Assembly: GCF_040115645.1 (NCBI RefSeq)
Contig: NC_089552.1
Location: 5,084,001-5,148,000, forward strand
DNA length: 64,000 nucleotides
Source: Euwallacea fornicatus
Lineage: Eukaryota; Arthropoda; Insecta; Coleoptera; Curculionidae
Direction of reading: 5' to 3'
Positions 57,701-64,000 of the stretch are shown here, one piece after another. The notes beneath the pieces were generated by a model, which was given only the letters and a program-made list of their open reading frames with translations, had not been told where the DNA came from and did no database searches. Numbering within the stretch: the first letter of the stretch is position 1; each line of letters begins with the position of its first letter. The position numbers were made by a program, and so were the translations under genes.

Positions 57701-60700
57701 TCGGCAACTGCCGTTTCATCTGCGCATAACTTGTCACCACTCACACAAAACTACAGACCGCAGCTATCACCGACTCATATGGGTTTTGGCATGTACCGTG
57801 AGGAATATACCGAACTGACAGAAGGAGAGCCGGACATCGCTAAAGGTGGGATACGGTGCATATTTGATATTTCTGTCCCTGTGCCCAGAGAGGTGGAAAA
57901 AATGGTAGACTTCGGTTAGTCCTATCGTTTTATATTTTAAACATGTTTGGATTGATTTGTATTTTTAGAGGTAGTAAAAAGGCTATTGTTAGTGCACAAA
58001 ACTCGCGGTGGCGTTATTGACAATTAGTATGTGTTGTGTTTCAATAAGGGGGTGAATTGCGTTCTAGACAAATTAACACAGTTAATATTGCTTTTGTATA
58101 AAAAGAATGCCATTAAATTTGAGAACTTTTTTTATAGATGCAAAACTGAGTGAGAGGGTCAAAACTAGTAGGTGGCAGCAAGAGCAGGACGATGAGTCCT
58201 CTTCGAGCTTCCATATGAAAGGCTTTAATTATGGAACAGATCAAGATATGCGGTTTTCCAGGTGAGGAATATTATTTCTCTATTAGTGTTAGAATGTTGC
58301 ATTATGACCCGCTCAAAAGTTGTACATATCGAAAGACCTTCAATTACCCATGCGTTTTACTTTTAAGACTATAATTGGCAATTTTCTGTAATAAATGCTT
58401 ATTTGTTTTAATGTAGTATAATATATAACATTTTTTGTCAATACATTTTCATTCAAAAAAGACATCATATGACAACTTTTCAAGGCCACATAAGAATATC
58501 GATTTTTATCGAAAAAACCGTATTTGTTGAATCGAAAACGTTTGAATGTGATTATTCAATTTAATAATGATCTGTTTTCAGCAACAGAGACATTGATATG
58601 AGAACTCTTCCCAGTGTTCCACCAACCTCCGAAATATCTGACATACAGACAAACATCAGTCCCAAGGGAGACGTAGATATTAGGAACTTTACCAAAGACA
58701 TTGATATAAGGTAATTATAATTATTTTCCATCGACTTCTTCACGACATTTGCCACAATGTACTAAAGTAGTAGTTAAGTAAATACAATTTCCCAAAAGCC
58801 TGAATTCACAATCCTTAGATTTCTTCTTTTAAAATACAATAATCTCCCCGAATAGGCAACCCCCTTTCTCAAGAGGCGTGGACGTAGACATCCGACAAGT
58901 GCCTTTCGATGGGCCGGTATCCGAAGACAGCAATTCAAAAGATGGCCAAAAAACCGGCTCCAGTTTCCAAGATTTCGAAATGCCTCAAACCGCCAAAGAT
59001 TTATTTACTCGTATCAGTGCCAACCAAAAAGACACCACAATTGATAATACTTCGAACAATAGAGAGGATCGGCATAGTTCGGTGCAATCCCAGAATTATG
59101 ACGACCAAAATATCAATTGGTATTCGGACGATGATGACGATGACGACAATCGGTTGACCATTAAAGTAGAAGATGAAGATTTTCAGAAAAAGGAACGAGA
59201 TGATAATATTTCCGACAGGGAAACAGTGACTCAAGATGGCGAAGACAGCGAAGAAGCTATTAGGTAAGTTTGACAGCAAGATTGGTGATCAGTAAATAGT
59301 TTCGGGACGGAAGACAGTTATACAGTGCGCGACAATAAAATAGCACACAGTGAAATTTATGTCAAAAGTCATTTGTAATGCATTTTATTTAATAATTTTT
59401 TGTTAACTTATGTAATACATAACAAAGGAGAATGATTGCTTTACAATTTTTATGGAAAAGAGGTGTTAATAACTAATACAATCAAAATCGTGAAAAGTTA
59501 ACGCGACAAAATAATAGCACATTTTGGTTTGATTTATCTCTGCGGTGATTCAGCGAATAGTAATTTGAAGTATTTATGCTTAATCTTTTTTTATGAAGGA
59601 TGAAACTCATACGCAATATAAATAAACACAAATACCATTCAATTTTCGAAGTCATGGGGCGAGGTACAAAGTTAAATGAGAGTGAAATCGCTAAGATTCT
59701 ATGCCTATGGAAAGAAAAATATTCCATATTAAGAATTGCCAAAATTGTGGGTAGAAGCCGCAAAGTAATATATAATTTAATTAAAAATCCCAGTAATTAT
59801 GGCAAAAAAAAAGGTAAGGGCAGACCACCAGCTTTAACGGACCGTGAGAAACGTGCTATTTTGAGAGCAGCATCAAACTCTTTTGCTACGGCCAGAGAAA
59901 TAGCTGATTCAGTGGGCATAAATACTAATATCAGAAACGTACAACGTGTACTTCAACATTCCTCAATCATACAACATCAAAAACTTAAAAAGAAGCCACC
60001 CCTATCTCCAAGACACAAAGAGGCTCGTTTGCAGTTTGCGACAAAACATCTGAAATCTATAAAAAAATTAAAATATGTTATATTTAGTGATGAAAAAAAT
60101 TTAATCTTGATGGACCAGATGGGTGGAATCATTACTATCATGATTTGAGAAAGGAGGAAGTTTATTTAAGTCGTCGGCAAATGGGTGGAGGCAGCCTTAT
60201 GATTTGGGCTGGTATCGGGTATAGAGGAAAGACTGAATTGAACTTTATTAAAGGACGGTTAAATAGTCGTGAGTACATAAAATTAATTGATAAACAACTA
60301 AAAAAGTATGCTAAACAAATATCAGGAAAAAATTTTATTTTCCAACAAGACAGCGCAGCTGTACACACCGCAAAGTGCGTTAAAGAGTATTTTGAAACGA
60401 ATAATATTACTATTTTGGAATGGCCAGCAAGATCACCCGATTTGAATATAATCGAAAATTGTTGGGGTAAACTTGCAAGAGCTGTGTACAAAAATGGCAG
60501 ACAATTTAATAATGCAGAAGATTTAAAAAATTGTATTATTTATGAATGGAATAAGATTCCTAGAAAATATATTAAAAAATTATTCAAATCACTACCAGAT
60601 CGTCTTATAGAGATGATAAAAAATAAAGGTGGTAGTACAAAGTACTAGCTTAAAAATGTATTAAGTTTTGTTAATTAAATAATTGTAATATTAGTTATTT

Positions 60701-63700
60701 TTGAAGAATGTGCTATTATTTTGTCGCGTTAACTTTTCACGATTTTGATTGTATTAGTTATTAACACCTCTTTTCCATAAAAATTGTAAAGCAATCATTC
60801 TCCTTTGTTATGTATTACATAAGTTAACAAAAAATTATTAAATAAAATGCATTACAAATGACTTTTGACATAAATTTCACTGTGTGCTATTTTATTGTCG
60901 CGCACTGTAGTTACTCTCCGTCAACTGAATATTAATACAATTGTTCGATATATACAAAGTCATTCATTACTGTTCCACTTTAATGCCCAACTTTTTAATT
61001 GTTTTACGTTAGTGCACAATTTTATTATAGACCCTCAGTATGCAAAATAAAGAAGCACGGTATTTTCGTCCTATTGGACGCCTACTAAACAGACAGAAAT
61101 ATATCATAAACATTTAGTGTTTGTCATTTGTTTTTCTGCTATGGTTTTGTCACTGTCATCGGGATTAACTTTTCGAAAAAGCTTTACAAAAATATGAGGC
61201 CTACAAAAATATTTATTTAGGTCCTTTTTGTCGCCACCGGAGATCAGTTCGAAAACAGCGGATATTGTTGGCAAACTTGGCGATCTATCAAAAATCGATA
61301 TTAGTGCCGAGGTTACTAAACTTCTTACATCAATGAGTCAAAACAAATCATCAACAACGTCTGCAGCCAGCCCTAGTACCTCGGCAGCCAAGCCTGAAAG
61401 CGGAAGCAGTCCCAAGGCATCTGAAACTGCTCCTATGGACCCTAGAATCTCCCGACAGGTAAAAAATAGAATGTTTACTAAATATGCTCAGTAACAAATG
61501 GCCTAACGCTAAGTTTAAGTCTCGAAGCGGGAAGGAGTGACAGTCATAAATAGAAAATGAATCAACTTATTTGTTTCCTAATGTCAGTGTCAGATGTTTG
61601 ATGTTAAATAGTAAATGATGCAATCAACGACCTTAATTTACGATTTACTGCCATTTGAGACGTTTTTTTTATAGTCGCCCATTATTTCACGTCTATGGGT
61701 ATTTTCAATTTATTACACTACTAGATTTAGATAAAATTACGAGAAAGTATTTGTAATATGTTTCTCTTAAATCTGTAACAAATTTTCTCGCTTCAATCTC
61801 CGAAGTATATATTGAGGAAGTTTATGGTTGAATTACAGGCAAGGCAAGACCCACGTCAACAAGATTCCAGGCAAGATCCGCGATTAACAGACCCCCGTCG
61901 TGAACGAGGACGTCAAAATTCCACTGAATCAAAAGAGAAAGACAAGAAATCCGAAAAAATGAGCATTTACGAGCAAGGAGGAATTGATATGAAGAAAGCT
62001 GCACTGGAAATTGACAGCGATGACTTCAGAAGTGAGTTATTACAAAATTTTAGAATAAGATAAAATCCTTTGACATCGACGTTTTCGAATTTTGCTTTGA
62101 GACGCCGGAGTCCAGCTTTTTGTGCGAGCAAAGTGCACTGGAATTGTAACCGTATTATTCACAAACATGTAAAATTGTCACGAATGACTATCATCAAAAA
62201 TCATTATTGACATTAATTCACAGATCTCCGGCCAGACATAGACTTGAGAAATATGTCCTTGCCGTTCAAAGGGATGCAGAACTACACACCTGCCACTGAG
62301 ATTGACGCTAGTGTTAACTCACATCCCCCTATGACTTGGAGAGTATTTACTGTTGAGATACCCAGACCTGACTATACTGGTAAGGTCAGAATTTGAGAAG
62401 TGTTCGGACAAAATTGATAGAAAAAAATAATGTACTAAGCCTGTATATTCATATGTAAATATGCGGGGTTTAAAAATGATATGATAGATACAAGTTGTCT
62501 GAAAATTTGGGTAAATGTGTGTGTTCTAATAGCAAATTAATAAATCTTATCTTGAAATAGACAATATTTCTAATACTTTTGGAGATGTAAGGGAAAACTC
62601 AATATAATTTCCGAATTGTATTTCTCTTCAATTTCTCAAAAACCACTTATTAGACATATTAACATTGGATTGTTAAAATTCCTCTTTATAAGGATTTTAA
62701 ATGCGTTACAATACATTTCGATCAGTAGGCATTGCTGTATTTTTAGGGCCCGTTGCTTTTGCCAGCGACCCGTAATGCAAAGATAAAGCCTCTCAACATC
62801 TAACACACGCGTTTGTTAGGAATCCTTTACACAATAAGGAACAGTATAAGCAGTAGATGATTGCCCTTATGAAAACATGTGTCATGACGAAATAACGAAA
62901 AGATTTCTGAAGTCACTACAACGTACAACTCACAAAACTAAAAAATTCACCAAACTATCGTTGTTATCCCTATTACAAATCCGCAAAAAATTTTTTTTTG
63001 GAAGTTCAAGCGTTCAACAGTTATTAAGATATAATCGCTTATTACCCTCATTTACCCCAACTTAATTCCCTTCAAACTTCTGAAATGTTTGAAAAAAGTA
63101 ATAAAAAATTGTTATTGCATTACTTGAAGGTAACATCTAATTCATATCTTTCTCAAGGATTAAAACTAAGCATAAACGAAGCTGAGAAAACCGGGGATCC
63201 CCGTTTAAGAAAAATCTTCCGATTAAGTATCGATGAGAAAGATAGTCCAGCTTCACCGAAAGCCAGCCCAAAACAGGGCTCTGGCATTAGGATCGATCCC
63301 AGGCTCAGGAAAATGGAAGAAAAAGTGCAAGAACCTAAGGTAAGGGTTTAATAATAGTACATAATGATCATTTAAAAAACTTAAAAAGGGGCTGAGACAT
63401 CATAGCCATATCTTAGATGAATTTATCTGTTATCTATTGTCAACGTAAGATATTTTTTTATTAAATAGGAAATGGCTTACTCATCACTTTGCATTTACGG
63501 TTCAGTACCTTCGGAAAGGATATTTTATATGTTCTCGCATTATTTCACTTCTGTTGGTATATGCAATTTATCCTACTTTTTTGCTTTCAGGATTCTACGC
63601 CCCAAATGAGTTACAGCCAGCAATTAAGCATGTTACAGTCGTCCCAATTTTATCAAAGTTTAACAAGCAACCAAAAATTGATGTTAAACCAAGAATTGGC

Positions 63701-63782
63701 TAAGAACGACCAAAGCGGCGGAGGAGGCCTTAACGATGCCGTACTGAATAGTTTGTTGAACAATTTGAATTTACTTCCACAG
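54746..63782 (+). CDS. su(s): CCCH zinc-finger protein, suppressor of sable / ZC3H4 family (3' end outside window)
   Basis: Nuclear RNA-binding protein; in flies and mammals this family restrains aberrant or unproductive transcripts. Fourteen exons join in phase (1071 codons): 54746-55217, 55277-55437, 55520-55737, 56510-56672, 57106-57304, 57537-57914, 58138-58261, 58582-58710, 58856-59263, 61221-61458, 61839-62031, 62224-62379, 63158-63339, 63591-63782. The order is an acidic N-terminus (DIEDGEITDDDEE), charged RS/KR-rich regions, three CCCH fingers (Cys328-His345, Cys356-His374, Cys379-His398, the first split by an intron), then low-complexity sequence. NWYSDDDDDDD matches NWYSSDEDE of ZC3H4. 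Repeated DPR motifs (MDPRIS, QDPRLTDPRRER, GDPRLRK, IDPRLRK) follow, with a Leu/Gln-rich end. A Tc1 element sits in intron 9. The last exons lie beyond the right edge. Confidence 0.92.
57357..57376. repeat. AAGCCGAA-CTCA-TTCGGCTT hairpin in su(s) intron 5
   Basis: Perfect 8-base arms around a 4-base loop, followed by TTGCCTTTGGC. No function assigned; rho-independent termination does not apply in this eukaryotic setting. Confidence 0.7.
59323..60907 (+). mobile_element. Near-intact Tc1 element with IR/DR termini
   Basis: TA target duplication at 59321-59322 and 60908-60909. Inverted repeats of about 200 bases (59323-59523 and 60707-60907) look essentially identical by eye. Each repeat carries two related copies of a binding-site-like motif: outer GCGCGACAATAAAATAGCAC and inner ACGCGACAAAATAATAGCAC. 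This is the inverted-repeat/direct-repeat arrangement known from IR/DR Tc1 elements. Length 1585 bases is typical. It lies in su(s) intron 9, same strand as the host. Confidence 0.95.
59654..60648 (+). pseudogene. Tc1 transposase (DD34E) with a single-base frameshift
   Basis: Cut-and-paste transposase of the Tc1 family. ATG at 59654 (MGRGTKLNES) opens a paired helix-turn-helix region with the GRP-type hook GKGRPPALT, then the catalytic FSDEKN at about 60090. A run of seven A (60093-60099) then puts the frame out by one base. The other frame resumes with GGGSLMIWAGIGYRG, FQQDSAAVHTA and WPARSPDLNIIENCWGKL, ending GGSTKY-stop at 60648. There are 34 residues between the second Asp and the Glu. 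Apart from that A run the sequence looks undamaged, so it is a young copy or an assembly error. Confidence 0.93.
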
Positions 63783-64000
63783 GTAATGACAGCAAAACAT
63801 ATTTTTGTTATACAGTATATCCAGGATAAGAATATTTAGTATAAAATTCGTGATTTATTTCTTTTTACTAACACGCGCGTATTTTAATTTATTTTCGCGA
63901 CTACGTCGATTATCTTTACTTTCGTAAGAAATCGTGAGATATTATTTGCCTAACAAATGCGAAGAGTGTTCTTTTATCGCACCCTGATTGTGTCAATCAC

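Noticed and set aside
1..64000. CRISPR array, bacterial operon, rRNA or tRNA gene
   Set aside because: No regularly spaced repeats, ribosome-binding sites, rRNA signatures or convincing tRNA A/B boxes were seen; the gene structure is eukaryotic.

Overview
This 64 kb window is AT-rich insect nuclear DNA, most likely from a beetle (inference from gene families, intron structure and transposon content; no species is claimed). All real genes are split into exons with GT-AG introns, so the gene models were assembled by hand from splice sites, reading phase and family conservation.

Layout: (1) 202-402 (+), last exon of an unrecognised gene entering from the left edge. (2) 3028-10763 (-), a complete four-exon brain-specific homeobox gene (bsh/BSX), 322 codons. 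(3) 14978-15293 (-), a possible terminal exon of an unrecognised membrane protein, then about 5 kb of apparently gene-free DNA. (4) 20114-25543 (+), a leucine-rich-repeat single-pass membrane protein in six exons; its large introns hold transposon remnants. (5) 25574-32764, gene-poor DNA with three long palindromic fold-back elements. (6) 32765-37996 (+), a classical short-chain dehydrogenase/reductase (SDR), five exons, 252 residues. (7) 38942-42754 (+), a phosphatidylethanolamine-binding protein (PEBP), four exons, 199 residues, with a mitochondrial-type N-terminus. (8) 44304-47524 (-), a second SDR with the same exon plan as the first but with a ruined exon 2: a pseudogene. (9) 47525-54745, intergenic, with two GC-richer islands that look regulatory. 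(10) 54746-63782 (+), fourteen exons of a suppressor-of-sable/ZC3H4-type CCCH zinc-finger gene, running off the right edge.

The most unusual theme is the mobile DNA. Several TA-flanked elements related to Tc1/mariner transposons of the DD41D type are present. Two of them (33080-34930 and 39847-40661) have lost their own 5' end and carry in its place an inverted copy of their 3' end, including the C-terminal coding region of the transposase. Four more elements (11312-12298, 26537-27101, 28819-29540, 30830-31859) are palindromic over much or most of their length. This suggests a recurrent inverted-end duplication process. There is also a nearly intact Tc1 element with inverted/direct-repeat (IR/DR) termini and one apparent single-base frameshift (59323-60907), a mariner whose frame is broken mainly by one nonsense codon (22843-23866), and a copia RNase H remnant.

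The genes do not form a pathway. Neural specification (bsh), cell-surface recognition (LRR), redox metabolism (SDR pair), lipid/kinase-regulator binding (PEBP) and nuclear RNA metabolism (su(s)) are simply neighbours.
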